A stretch of DNA of 64,000 nt from JAILEN01 sp036723975. GTDB taxonomy: Bacteria > Bacillota > Clostridia > Lachnospirales > Lachnospiraceae. The position numbers were made by a program, and so were the translations under genes. The stretch is taken from contig DAIMGJ010000013.1 of NCBI GenBank assembly GCA_036723975.1, forward strand, positions 1-64,000, written 5' to 3'. Under the pieces are notes generated by a model that saw nothing but the letters and a program-made list of their open reading frames with translations, was not told the origin of the DNA and did no database searches. Shown piece after piece: positions 32,326-40,985 of this stretch (position 1 is the stretch's first letter; each line of letters starts with the position of its first letter).

Positions 32326-33258
32326 ATGATTCAGAAATTAATTACAAACATCAAAAAGACAAATGCACCAATCGTTGTAGGATTAGACCCCATGCTTTCT
32401 TACATACCAAAGTGGCTTTTGAATAATTGCTACGGGGAGTTCGGACAGAACTTAACCGGTGCATGTGAAGCGGTTTTTCGTTACAACAAGGCAATTGTTG
32501 ATGCGACCTATGATTTGATTCCTGCTGTAAAACCGCAGATTGCAATGTATGAGCAGTTCGGTATTGAGGGCTTAGTTGCTTACAAAAAAACGGTGGATTA
32601 CTGTCATGAAAAAGGACTTGTTGTTATCGGCGATGTAAAGCGTGGTGATATCGGTTCGACTTCCGCAGCTTACGCAACCGCACATCTTGGTTCAGTGGAA
32701 ATCGGTGAAAAAAAATATGCCGGATTCGATGAGGACTTTGCTACCGTAAACCCATATCTTGGTAGTGACGGTATTCAGCCGTTTGTAGATGTTTGTAAGG
32801 AATATGATAAAGGTATTTTTGTGCTCGTAAAAACTTCCAACCCATCCTCCGGAGAAATCCAGGATCAGCTGGTAAACGGAAAGCCTTTGTATGAGATGGT
32901 TGGAGCAAAGGTTGAAGAGTGGGGCGCGTCTACAATGGAGGGAGACTATACCAATGTCGGTGCGGTTGTCGGAGCAACCTATCCGGAAATGGGAAAAGTC
33001 CTTCGTGAGATTATGCCGCATACCTACATTTTGGTACCGGGATACGGTGCCCAGGGCGGTACCGGAAAAGATTTGGTGCCGTTCTTCAACAAAGACGGAC
33101 TTGGGGCCATCGTAAATTCTTCCCGTGGAATTATTGCTGCGTACAAAAAAGATGAATACGCTTCCTTCGGCGAGAAGAACTTTGCGGATGCGTCACGCCA
33201 GGCTGTCATTGATATGATTCAGGATATTACGCAATATTTAAGAAGAGGAAGAATATGA
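32326..33258 (+). CDS. pyrF: Orotidine-5'-phosphate decarboxylase
   Basis: A 310-aa enzyme that makes UMP, of the longer subfamily 2 (about 270-310 aa). The catalytic block VVIGDVKRGDIGSTSAAYA contains the Asp-Lys-x-x-Asp set; VGLDPML at the start and VPGYGAQGGTGKD near the end bind phosphate. It follows pyrC by 9 nt with AGAGGTAAA upstream and overlaps pyrK by 4 nt (ATGA). Confidence 0.95.
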   Translation: MIQKLITNIKKTNAPIVVGLDPMLSYIPKWLLNNCYGEFGQNLTGACEAVFRYNKAIVDATYDLIPAVKPQIAMYEQFGIEGLVAYKKTVDYCHEKGLVVIGDVKRGDIGSTSAAYATAHLGSVEIGEKKYAGFDEDFATVNPYLGSDGIQPFVDVCKEYDKGIFVLVKTSNPSSGEIQDQLVNGKPLYEMVGAKVEEWGASTMEGDYTNVGAVVGATYPEMGKVLREIMPHTYILVPGYGAQGGTGKDLVPFFNKDGLGAIVNSSRGIIAAYKKDEYASFGEKNFADASRQAVIDMIQDITQYLRRGRI

Positions 33259-34037
33259 ATAAAGTTTTTGAGTATGCGAAAGTAATCGATCAGTTTCAAC
33301 TGTCAGACGGAATCTTTGATCTTCGACTGCGGACGAAGGCAGCTCAGAGTGCAGTTCCGGGACAGTTTATTAACGTATATCCGCATGATGAGTCAAAGCG
33401 TCTTCCAAGACCGATTTCCATCTGCGGAATTGATAAGGAAAATAGCATTCTTCGTTTGGTGTATCGTGTGACAAAAAAGGGAAGCGGCACCGACGAGTTT
33501 TCACATTATAAAACCGGTGAGGAAGTAAAGATTTTAGGCCCTTTGGGAAACGGTTTCCCTGTGGAAGAATTTCGAGATAAAAATGTCTTTCTTATGGGCG
33601 GTGGAATCGGAATTCCGCCAATGCTTTCCATTGCATCTGCTTTAAAGGGAAAGTGTACGGCTGTACTTGGCTATCGAGATAAGAATACATTTTTGGTAGA
33701 TGATTTTATTGATACCGGTTGCAAATTGGTGCTGACCTCCGATGACGGAAGTGTGGGAATGAAAGGAAATGTAATTGACGCCGCTACAGAAGCAGGCTTG
33801 CATGGAGATGTTATTTTTGCCTGCGGACCGACTCCGATGCTTCGCGGTATTAAGGCTTTTTCCGAAGGAAGAAAGATTACCTGTTACGTTTCTTTGGAAG
33901 AACGTATGGCTTGCGGCGTAGGTGCTTGCCTGGGATGTGTATGCAAATCGTCTGAAGAAGATGAGCACTCCAAAGTGCATAACAAGCGCGTCTGCAAAGA
34001 TGGACCGGTATTTTTGGCACAGGAGGTAGAAATCTAA
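33255..34037 (+). CDS. pyrK: Dihydroorotate dehydrogenase electron transfer subunit
   Basis: A 260-aa FAD/[2Fe-2S] protein that passes electrons from PyrD to NAD. The FAD domain has RPISICGID; the NAD-binding fold begins VFLMGGGIGIPPM; the C-terminal cluster loop has Cys residues in ERMACGVGACLGCVCKSS and a final Cys in NKRVCKDGPVF. Its start overlaps the pyrF stop and its stop overlaps the pyrD start, so the genes are translationally coupled. Confidence 0.95.
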   Translation: MNKVFEYAKVIDQFQLSDGIFDLRLRTKAAQSAVPGQFINVYPHDESKRLPRPISICGIDKENSILRLVYRVTKKGSGTDEFSHYKTGEEVKILGPLGNGFPVEEFRDKNVFLMGGGIGIPPMLSIASALKGKCTAVLGYRDKNTFLVDDFIDTGCKLVLTSDDGSVGMKGNVIDAATEAGLHGDVIFACGPTPMLRGIKAFSEGRKITCYVSLEERMACGVGACLGCVCKSSEEDEHSKVHNKRVCKDGPVFLAQEVEI

Positions 34038-34945
34038 TGGCTTCTTTAAAAGTAAATTTTGCTGGTGTGGAATTTCAAAACCCGATAACGACTGCTTCCG
34101 GAACCTTTGGAAGCGGTATGGAATATGACGAGTTTTTTGATATTTCAAAACTGGGAGCCGTGACCACTAAAGGAGTGGCAGATCATCCGTGGCCCGGGAA
34201 TCCAACGCCTCGTGTGGCGGAAGTAAAGGGTGGTATGTTAAATGCCATTGGTTTGCAGAATCCCGGAATTGAGACATTTATCGAAAGGGATCTTGCTTTT
34301 TTGCATGAGAAAAATGTAAAGATTATCGTCAATGTATGCGGTCACTCTGAGGAAGAATACTTAAACGTAGTCCAAAGACTGGCTAATGAGAACGTTGACC
34401 TTTTGGAAATCAATATATCCTGCCCGAATGTAAAAGAGGGAGGTATTTCTTTCGGCACCAATCCGAAGGGAGTTGAGCAGATTACAAAAGCCATCAAAAA
34501 AGAGGCGGCACAACCGGTTGTTATGAAACTGAGTCCGAATGTAACAGCCATCACGGAAATTGCAAAAGCGGCAGAAGCCGGTGGTGCTGATGGCGTTTCC
34601 TTAATCAATACCATTACAGGTATGAAAATCGATGTGGAGCGTCAGTCCTTTGTGCTTGCAAATAAAACCGGCGGTATGAGTGGCCCTGCAGTACATCCTG
34701 TTGCGGTACGCATGGTTTATGAAGTAGCAAATGCCGTATCCATTCCAATCATCGGAATGGGTGGCGTGGAAACAACAGAGGACGCCCTCGAACTTCTTTT
34801 GGTGGGAGCAACCATGGTTTCTGTGGGAAGCGCCAATTTTTACAATCCGTTTGCAACTATGGACATTATTGATGGAATCAATGCTTATTTAGACCGAAAA
34901 CATATTTCGGATGTTCAAAGTATTATAGGTGCGGTGCATTCGTAA
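34037..34945 (+). CDS. pyrD: Dihydroorotate dehydrogenase, catalytic subunit (class 1B)
   Basis: A 302-aa FMN TIM-barrel enzyme oxidising dihydroorotate to orotate. PITTASGTFGSG binds FMN; INISCPNVKEGG holds the catalytic Cys; VMKLSPNV, SLINTITGMKIDV and IGMGGVETTEDALE complete the FMN/substrate site. Together with PyrK it forms the NAD-dependent type 1B heterotetramer. The start shares a base with the pyrK stop. Confidence 0.96.
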   Translation: MASLKVNFAGVEFQNPITTASGTFGSGMEYDEFFDISKLGAVTTKGVADHPWPGNPTPRVAEVKGGMLNAIGLQNPGIETFIERDLAFLHEKNVKIIVNVCGHSEEEYLNVVQRLANENVDLLEINISCPNVKEGGISFGTNPKGVEQITKAIKKEAAQPVVMKLSPNVTAITEIAKAAEAGGADGVSLINTITGMKIDVERQSFVLANKTGGMSGPAVHPVAVRMVYEVANAVSIPIIGMGGVETTEDALELLLVGATMVSVGSANFYNPFATMDIIDGINAYLDRKHISDVQSIIGAVHS

Positions 34946-35052
34946 ATTTCCCTAAAAAATATGAAAAAAAGAATGGCGGCATAAGATAGTATTTTCCAAT
35001 GTTTTATGGCATAATGGAAAAGCTTTGGAAAAAAGGAAGTAGGAGAACTTAT

Positions 35053-35727
35053 ATGGAAAGCTATAAAGAAGAATTTATACACTTTATGATTGATTGCGAT
35101 GTGCTGAAGTTTGGTGATTTTGTTACCAAAAGCGGACGCAATACACCATTTTTTATCAATACAGGTTTTTACAGAACCGGGTCTCAATTAAAGAAGCTGG
35201 GCGAGTATTATGCCCGCGCAATCAAAGACAGTTTTGGTACGGACTTTGATGTTTTGTTTGGACCGGCATACAAAGGGATTCCTCTTTCTGTTACCACATC
35301 CGTAGCACTTTCTGATTTATATCAAAAAGATGTACGTTACTGTGCGGATCGAAAAGAGGAAAAAGACCATGGTGAGGGTGGAAAACTTTTGGGTGGCCCT
35401 ATATCAGACGGCGATAAAGTGGTGATTATAGAGGACGTTACCACAGCAGGAACTTCGATTAAGGAGAATTTCCCGGTGATTAAGGCACAGGGCGATGTGG
35501 ATGTTGTGGGCCTGGTTGTATCCGTGGATCGTATGGAAAGAGGACAGGGCGAAAAGGCCGCTTTGGATGAAATCAGCGAGACCTATGGTATGAAGACAAC
35601 GGCCATCGTTACTATGAGCGAAGTGGTAGAGTGCCTTTACAATAAACCATACAATGGCAAGGTTTATATTGATGATGAGTTAAAAAATGCCATTGACCAT
35701 TATTATGAACTTTATGGTGCAAAATAA
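35053..35727 (+). CDS. pyrE: Orotate phosphoribosyltransferase
   Basis: A 224-aa enzyme joining orotate and PRPP to OMP. The PRPP-binding signature VVIIEDVTTAGTSIKE is intact, preceded by FGPAYKGIPLSVTTSVAL and the catalytic loop DRKEEKDHGEGG. TAGGAGAA at 35040-35047 fixes the start at 35053. A 107-nt gap with a TTTTCCA/TGGAAAA inverted repeat and a CATAAT box separates it from pyrD, so it may have an additional promoter. Confidence 0.95.
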   Translation: MESYKEEFIHFMIDCDVLKFGDFVTKSGRNTPFFINTGFYRTGSQLKKLGEYYARAIKDSFGTDFDVLFGPAYKGIPLSVTTSVALSDLYQKDVRYCADRKEEKDHGEGGKLLGGPISDGDKVVIIEDVTTAGTSIKENFPVIKAQGDVDVVGLVVSVDRMERGQGEKAALDEISETYGMKTTAIVTMSEVVECLYNKPYNGKVYIDDELKNAIDHYYELYGAK

Positions 35728-36165
35728 ATGAAAAAAAAGACAGTCTTAAAAATTGTTTTATTTGTTATATATATCGTGGTGCTTTCCTATTTGTTGTTTT
35801 TGTCAGAGTCCATGGGACGAACAAATTGGCATTTTGGAGTAAACCTTGTGCCTTTCGCGGAAATACGTCGTTATATCACGCATATTTCCACCATTGGAAT
35901 CTTGTATGTCGGCATTAATCTTTTAGGAAATATTGCTGTTATGATTCCCTTCGGTTATGCTTTGCCGTCTCTTTTCGGGCAAGGAAAAAAAAGACCGATT
36001 CTTTATATCTTTATTGGAATGTTCTTTAGCATTCTGGTAGAGATCGCTCAATTATTTACCCATACAGGAACCTGTGATGTGGATGATGTGATTCTAAACA
36101 CAATTGGTGTGATTGTCGGATATTTGATTTATTCGATCTTTCACAGAAAGAAGGTGAATCCATGA
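35728..36165 (+). CDS. VanZ family protein
   Basis: A 145-aa membrane protein with four helices. The VanZ signature is visible: FGVNLVPFAEIRRYI, NLLGNIAVMIPFGYALPSLF, and VEIAQLFTHTGTCDVDDVILNTIGVIVGY. Most such proteins are unrelated to glycopeptide resistance and have unknown function. The start codon follows pyrE directly; coupling is likely. Confidence 0.9.
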   Translation: MKKKTVLKIVLFVIYIVVLSYLLFLSESMGRTNWHFGVNLVPFAEIRRYITHISTIGILYVGINLLGNIAVMIPFGYALPSLFGQGKKRPILYIFIGMFFSILVEIAQLFTHTGTCDVDDVILNTIGVIVGYLIYSIFHRKKVNP

Positions 36166-36488
36166 GTCAAAGACGTCGCAGAAGTTACACCGCAAAACGA
36201 CCGGCCTCAAGGGTTTCGATTATAACGACGGTTGTTGGTGCAGTTGGTTTGTTTATTTATTTGGTGTTTTTTTTATCGGCACAGGCAGGATTTAGCATTG
36301 CTTCAAAAGCATTGGCGGGAATCGGAGTGATTTTTGCTGTGGTTTGTCTTGTGGCGGGAGTAAAAGGCATAGATCCTTTTCGGGATACGGCATACGATAC
36401 CTTATCCCGATGGGCAGGTATTATTCTACCCTTTGCTGGGTTTGCTGCATGGATCATCACCTATTTTATAGGAATAATTTTTGGATAG
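36162..36488 (+). CDS. Small membrane protein, 108 aa
   Basis: A basic N-terminus (MSQRRRRSYTAKRPASR) is followed by three membrane segments (about residues 19-40, 49-68, 84-106). It overlaps the VanZ gene by 4 nt. This type of small protein next to M29-like aminopeptidase genes is common in Lachnospiraceae, but I recognise no characterised family. Confidence 0.65.
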   Translation: MSQRRRRSYTAKRPASRVSIITTVVGAVGLFIYLVFFLSAQAGFSIASKALAGIGVIFAVVCLVAGVKGIDPFRDTAYDTLSRWAGIILPFAGFAAWIITYFIGIIFG

Positions 36489-36498
36489 GATTAGAAAT

Positions 36499-38505
36499 AT
36501 GGAAGAACGCTATTTGTTGGTTACGGAAAGAATTAAAGAAATAACATCGGAGAAGGCGTTACCGGAGAAATATCAGGAATACTTTTCTACGGTAGCAGAG
36601 TTTTTGTGCCGTGTTATGGATTACAAGACCCGCTTGGAAAAGGGACCTCTTTCTATGGAAGAGGGCAAAGAAATATTTGCGGTTTTATATAAAGATGAGG
36701 CAGAGGATAGATATGAGTCTACCTATCTTTGCCCGAAGTATGCCGTATCAAAACTGGGTGAAGATGGACAGCTGCTGTCTGCATTGTATGCAAAGCTTAT
36801 GTCTACCATTTTGTGGGTTGCAGAAGGTAAAGATGAGTTTTTAACTATCTATTTTGAAATTTTTGTACAGATTTACGGATGCTATGTAACAGAGGCAGAG
36901 GGTGAAGGCCGGTATGAATATGCTTTAAAGGAAGCAAAGGATGCTTATTATTGGTTTGCACATGATTATTTGGAAATTCTTGTGGATGATCAGGTGCGTG
37001 GTATCTGCGTCCCGGATGAAAGCAGTTTGTATTATGATGTGGTAATGCACGCGGATTTAAATGATTTATCTTATCTTTATCGTTTTGGACAAAATATCGG
37101 TGACAATGAAATTAAGCTTGCAACTTACATTAATTCTCTTCCTGAAGAAGAAATCAAATCTATGGCAAACACCTTTACCGAGGGCTATCGCATCGGATTT
37201 ATCAACGGACGAAAAGATTTATCCATCAAAAATGCTGCATCGATTTATTATCCAATCGGCATGGAGCGCATGGTTCGCCAGGCGATTCTTAATTTTAAGG
37301 AACTGGGATTGAGTTCTGTTCTTCACCGAAACGGAATCAATACAAACGAAGTAAACAAGCAGTATCAGTACGATCATAAAGATGACAGAGCGTTGTATTA
37401 TGACAAGGGCTATGTAGAACGTTTCTTAGAGGTGTATCGTGCTTCTTTCGATGCAATTAAGGACCAGGCGAAAAAGTATGGTGGTCCGGCTGTTGTAGAG
37501 ACCTTTGGTGAAAAGAAGGTGGACTTGAAGAACCATCCGGAAAATATTGAGATGACGGAAGAACAAAACCACTTAAATGTATATGAGCGCGGAAAGGCTC
37601 ATGGAATCTATATGGAATATATTCCGGGAGAAGAGCGAAGCTTTACCATCATTTCTTATCCGCTTCCATCTATCGATGAGGAAAGATTTGAAGAAATCTT
37701 TAAGAAAGTGGTAGAGATTAATACCTTAGATTACAAACTCTATCAGGATATGCAACAAAAGATTATCGATGTTTTGGATCAGGGTGAATATGCCATCGTC
37801 AAAGGCTGCGGTGACAATGAAACCGATTTGAAAGTCAACTTGTATAAGTTAAAGGATCCGACGAAAGAGACAATTTTTGAAAACTGCGTGGCTGATGTAA
37901 ATATTCCGGTGGGCGAGGTATTTACGTCTCCGGTGTTGGAAGGAACCGAAGGCTGTCTTCATGTTTCTCATGTTTATTTGAGAGATTATGAATTTAAAGA
38001 TTTGAAGATGAATTTTAAAGACGGAAAGGTGACAGACTACACCTGCAAGAACTTCGAAACAGAAGAAGAAAACAAAAAGTTCATTTTTGACAACATCATG
38101 TTTAAGCATGACACATTGCCGATTGGTGAGTTTGCAATCGGTACAAATACCACTGCATATCGTGCAGGTAAGGACTACAATATTGCGGATAAATATACAA
38201 TCCTTATTGCAGAAAAGACAGGCCCTCATTTTGCGGTAGGGGATACCTGCTATTCGTATTCCGAGGATTTGGCAGTCTACAATCCGGATGGAAAAGAGAT
38301 TGTTGCAAGAGATAACTCTGTTTCCATTCTTCGAAAAGAAGATCCGGAAAAGGCATATTTGAACTGTCATACGGATATTACCATTCCGTTTGAAGAACTT
38401 GGAGAAATCTCAGTTGTTACAGCATCCGGAGAAAAACTTCCGATTATTTTAAACGGTAAGTTTGTTGTACCGGGTACAGAACCGTTGAACAAACCACTTC
38501 AGTAA
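36499..38505 (+). CDS. M29-like aminopeptidase with long N-terminal extension
   Basis: A 668-aa protein. The C-terminal half (from about residue 420) carries the thermophilic metallopeptidase (M29) motifs: GCGDNETDLKV, ENCVADVNIPVGEVFTSPV, the Glu of GEFAIGTNTT, and GPHFAVGD and HTDI as metal-ligand regions. M29 enzymes are usually about 370-410 aa, so around 250 N-terminal residues, helical and acidic, are extra. TAGGA sets the start at 36499. It probably trims peptides in the cytoplasm. A hairpin leader and purE follow. Confidence 0.82.
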   Translation: MEERYLLVTERIKEITSEKALPEKYQEYFSTVAEFLCRVMDYKTRLEKGPLSMEEGKEIFAVLYKDEAEDRYESTYLCPKYAVSKLGEDGQLLSALYAKLMSTILWVAEGKDEFLTIYFEIFVQIYGCYVTEAEGEGRYEYALKEAKDAYYWFAHDYLEILVDDQVRGICVPDESSLYYDVVMHADLNDLSYLYRFGQNIGDNEIKLATYINSLPEEEIKSMANTFTEGYRIGFINGRKDLSIKNAASIYYPIGMERMVRQAILNFKELGLSSVLHRNGINTNEVNKQYQYDHKDDRALYYDKGYVERFLEVYRASFDAIKDQAKKYGGPAVVETFGEKKVDLKNHPENIEMTEEQNHLNVYERGKAHGIYMEYIPGEERSFTIISYPLPSIDEERFEEIFKKVVEINTLDYKLYQDMQQKIIDVLDQGEYAIVKGCGDNETDLKVNLYKLKDPTKETIFENCVADVNIPVGEVFTSPVLEGTEGCLHVSHVYLRDYEFKDLKMNFKDGKVTDYTCKNFETEEENKKFIFDNIMFKHDTLPIGEFAIGTNTTAYRAGKDYNIADKYTILIAEKTGPHFAVGDTCYSYSEDLAVYNPDGKEIVARDNSVSILRKEDPEKAYLNCHTDITIPFEELGEISVVTASGEKLPIILNGKFVVPGTEPLNKPLQ

Positions 38506-38575
38506 TTCTTAGTAGTTAAATAACCGGCGCATGCAGAAATTCCTGCCAAAGCCGGATAAATAGAGGAGATATAAT

Positions 38576-39079
38576 ATGGCAAAAGTAGGAATTGTTATGG
38601 GCTCCGATTCGGACATGCCCGTAATGGCAAAAGCGGCTGAAATCTTAGATGAATTCGGAATTGAGTATGAGATGAACATCATCTCCGCACATCGCGAACC
38701 GGAGGAATTCTTCAAGTACGCAAAGAGTGCGGAAGAGAGAGGTTATAAAGTGATTATTGCAGGTGCAGGAAAAGCAGCGCATCTTCCGGGAATGTGCGCG
38801 GCAATCTTCCCGATGCCGGTCATTGGAATTCCAATGAAGACATCTGATTTGGGAGGTGTGGACTCCTTATATTCTATCGTACAGATGCCAAGCGGAATTC
38901 CGGTTGCAACCGTAGCAATTAACGGAGGCGCAAATGCAGGAATCCTTGCGGCAAAAATCCTTGCAACCTCTGACACCGCGTTGCTCGACAAGCTCAAAGC
39001 ATATTCTGCAAAGCTCAAAGACCAAGTAGTAGCTAAGGATGAAAAACTCCAAGCAGAGGGTTACAAGGCTTTTCTATAA
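38576..39079 (+). CDS. purE: N5-carboxyaminoimidazole ribonucleotide mutase
   Basis: A 167-aa class I PurE. GSDSDMPVM binds phosphate; IISAHREPE holds the catalytic His; AGAGKAAHLPG and GGANAGILAAKIL complete the site. AGAGGAGA upstream. A CCGGC/GCCGG leader hairpin with no U-run lies at 38522-38556. Only a subset of the purine pathway is here (purE, M, N, D). Confidence 0.96.
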   Translation: MAKVGIVMGSDSDMPVMAKAAEILDEFGIEYEMNIISAHREPEEFFKYAKSAEERGYKVIIAGAGKAAHLPGMCAAIFPMPVIGIPMKTSDLGGVDSLYSIVQMPSGIPVATVAINGGANAGILAAKILATSDTALLDKLKAYSAKLKDQVVAKDEKLQAEGYKAFL

Positions 39080-39090
39080 ATAGTAAAAAA

Positions 39091-39259
39091 GGTTGAAGGT
39101 GTATATACTGATTCCCGACAGTCATCCGCGAAGCGTTCCGAATACACTTTGTTATTCCGTTGGACTGCACCGTTTACGAGTGCAGGACATTACGGAATAT
39201 CAAAGGGATGAGGTAGAGCGGAGACGGTGCCGAGGGAATTATGTATATACACCTCAACC
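39091..39259. repeat. 169-nt foldback element between purE and purM
   Basis: Outer arms pair over 17 bp with one bulge (39091-39108 with 39243-39259). Nested pairings: ATTCCC/GGGAAT (39111-39116/39234-39239), CCGC/GCGG (39126-39129/39218-39221), CTTTG/CAAAG (39147-39151/39201-39205), ATTCCGT/ACGGAAT (39154-39160/39192-39198) and an apical CTGCAC/GTGCAG stem. No ORF and no U-run. Within a same-strand purine gene row it would be transcribed; a structured RNA, mobile foldback or mRNA processing element is possible. Confidence 0.7.
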
Positions 39260-39292
39260 GTTGTAATAGATACATAAGAAAGGGAATTGAAT

Positions 39293-40324
39293 ATGGGATT
39301 GGATTACAAGTCTTCAGGTGTAGACATCGAAGCAGGTTACGAGTCAGTAAAACTCATGAAAAAGTTTGTTGCGGAAACAATGAGAGATGAGGTTTTAGGC
39401 GGACTCGGCGGTTTCTCGGGAGCATTTTCTTTGGCAAAGATCAAAGAAATGGAAGAACCGGTACTTTTATCCGGAACAGACGGATGCGGTACAAAAGTAA
39501 AACTTGCATTTTTAATGGATAAGCATGACACCATTGGAATTGATGCGGTTGCAATGTGTGTAAACGATGTGGCCTGTGCAGGTGGTGAACCATTATTCTT
39601 CTTGGATTATATTGCTTGCGGAAAGAATTATCCTGAGAAGATTGCCACTATTGTTAGCGGTGTTGCAGAGGGCTGTAAACAGTCCGGTTGTGCATTGATC
39701 GGTGGTGAGACCGCAGAGCATCCGGGACTTATGCCGGAAGCTGATTACGATTTGGCGGGCTTTGCTGTTGGAGTTGCGGATAAAAAAGAAATCATTACCG
39801 GAGAAGAAATCGCAGAGGGTGATGTATTGATCGGTATGGCTTCTACAGGCGTTCATTCCAACGGATTTTCATTGGTTCGTAAAGTATTTGATATGACAAA
39901 AGAATCTTTGGATACCTATTATGACGAGTTGGGTGAGACCTTGGGTGAAGCCCTCATTCGTCCTACCAGAATCTATGTGAAAGCAATGAAGGCAATCAAG
40001 GATGCCGGTGTAAGAGTTCACGGATGTAGCCATATTACAGGCGGCGGATTCTATGAGAATGTTCCGAGAATGCTTCCGGATGGAAAGAGAGCTGTCATCG
40101 AAAAGAACTCTTATGAGAAACCTCCAATCTTTGATTTATTACAAAAGACCGGAGATATTTCCGAAGAAATGATGTTTAATACCTTTAACTGTGGACTTGG
40201 TATGGTAATCGCTGTAAATGCATCTGATGTGGATACTACTTTAAAGGCCATTGAAAGTACCGGAGATAAGCCATTTGTTGTCGGTAAAATTGTAAACGGT
40301 GAAAAGGGCGTAGACCTGATTTAA
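39293..40324 (+). CDS. purM: Phosphoribosylformylglycinamidine cyclo-ligase
   Basis: A 343-aa AIR synthetase. LLSGTDGCGTKVKLAF and DAVAMCVNDVACAGGEPLFFLDY form the ATP/substrate region; LIGGETAEHPGLM and HITGGGFYENVPRML are family signatures. AAAGGGA at 39279-39285 fits the ATG at 39293. Followed by purN after 22 nt. Confidence 0.96.
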   Translation: MGLDYKSSGVDIEAGYESVKLMKKFVAETMRDEVLGGLGGFSGAFSLAKIKEMEEPVLLSGTDGCGTKVKLAFLMDKHDTIGIDAVAMCVNDVACAGGEPLFFLDYIACGKNYPEKIATIVSGVAEGCKQSGCALIGGETAEHPGLMPEADYDLAGFAVGVADKKEIITGEEIAEGDVLIGMASTGVHSNGFSLVRKVFDMTKESLDTYYDELGETLGEALIRPTRIYVKAMKAIKDAGVRVHGCSHITGGGFYENVPRMLPDGKRAVIEKNSYEKPPIFDLLQKTGDISEEMMFNTFNCGLGMVIAVNASDVDTTLKAIESTGDKPFVVGKIVNGEKGVDLI

Positions 40325-40346
40325 GATACGGGAAAGGGTAAGAGCA

Positions 40347-40970
40347 ATGTTTCGAATTGCAGTGATGGTTTCGGGAGGCGGAACCAATCTTCAAGCGATT
40401 ATAGATGCCATTTCAAGTGGTAAGATTACGGACACGGAAATTGCGGTTGTGATTTCCAATAATGCAGATGCCTATGCGCTGACACGCGCAAAAAATGCGG
40501 GTGTTCCTGCAGTGTGTGTTTCAAGAAAAGAGATTCCGGATCGGACAGCATACAATCAGGCATTAATTAAAGCAGTAGATGATGCAAACGTAGATTTGAT
40601 AGTATTAGCCGGATTTTTGGTTGTGATTCCGGAAGAGATGATTCAAAAGTACAGAAATCGAATCATCAATATTCACCCGTCGTTGATTCCCTCATTTTGC
40701 GGTACAGGATATTACGGCCTAAAGGTGCACGAAGGCGCTTTGGAAAGAGGTGTCAAAGTTTCCGGCGCAACGGTGCATTTTGTGGATGAAGGAACCGATA
40801 CCGGACCGATAATTTTACAAAAGGCGGTAGAGGTGTTGGATGATGACACACCGGAAGTGTTGCAACGAAGAATTATGGAGCAGGCGGAATGGATTCTTTT
40901 GCCGCAGGCCATTGATTTGTTGGCACATGGAAAGATTCGTGTAGAAGACGGAAAAGCAAAGCGCATTTAA
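40347..40970 (+). CDS. purN: Phosphoribosylglycinamide formyltransferase
   Basis: A 207-aa folate-dependent GAR transformylase. VSGGGTNLQAII binds phosphate; IINIHPSLIPSFCG contains the catalytic Asn-His pair; VHFVDEGTDTGPIILQ has the catalytic Asp. Length is typical. The gene lies 15 nt before purD. Confidence 0.96.
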   Translation: MFRIAVMVSGGGTNLQAIIDAISSGKITDTEIAVVISNNADAYALTRAKNAGVPAVCVSRKEIPDRTAYNQALIKAVDDANVDLIVLAGFLVVIPEEMIQKYRNRIINIHPSLIPSFCGTGYYGLKVHEGALERGVKVSGATVHFVDEGTDTGPIILQKAVEVLDDDTPEVLQRRIMEQAEWILLPQAIDLLAHGKIRVEDGKAKRI

Positions 40971-40985
40971 AAGAGGAGATATATC

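Noticed and set aside
38506..38575. Purine riboswitch before purE
   Set aside because: The 70-nt gap has a simple CCGGC hairpin only, without the three-way junction core of purine riboswitches or an expression platform.
39091..39259. Simple terminator or tRNA-like RNA between purE and purM
   Set aside because: There is no U-run and no cloverleaf; the nested stems fit a foldback element better.
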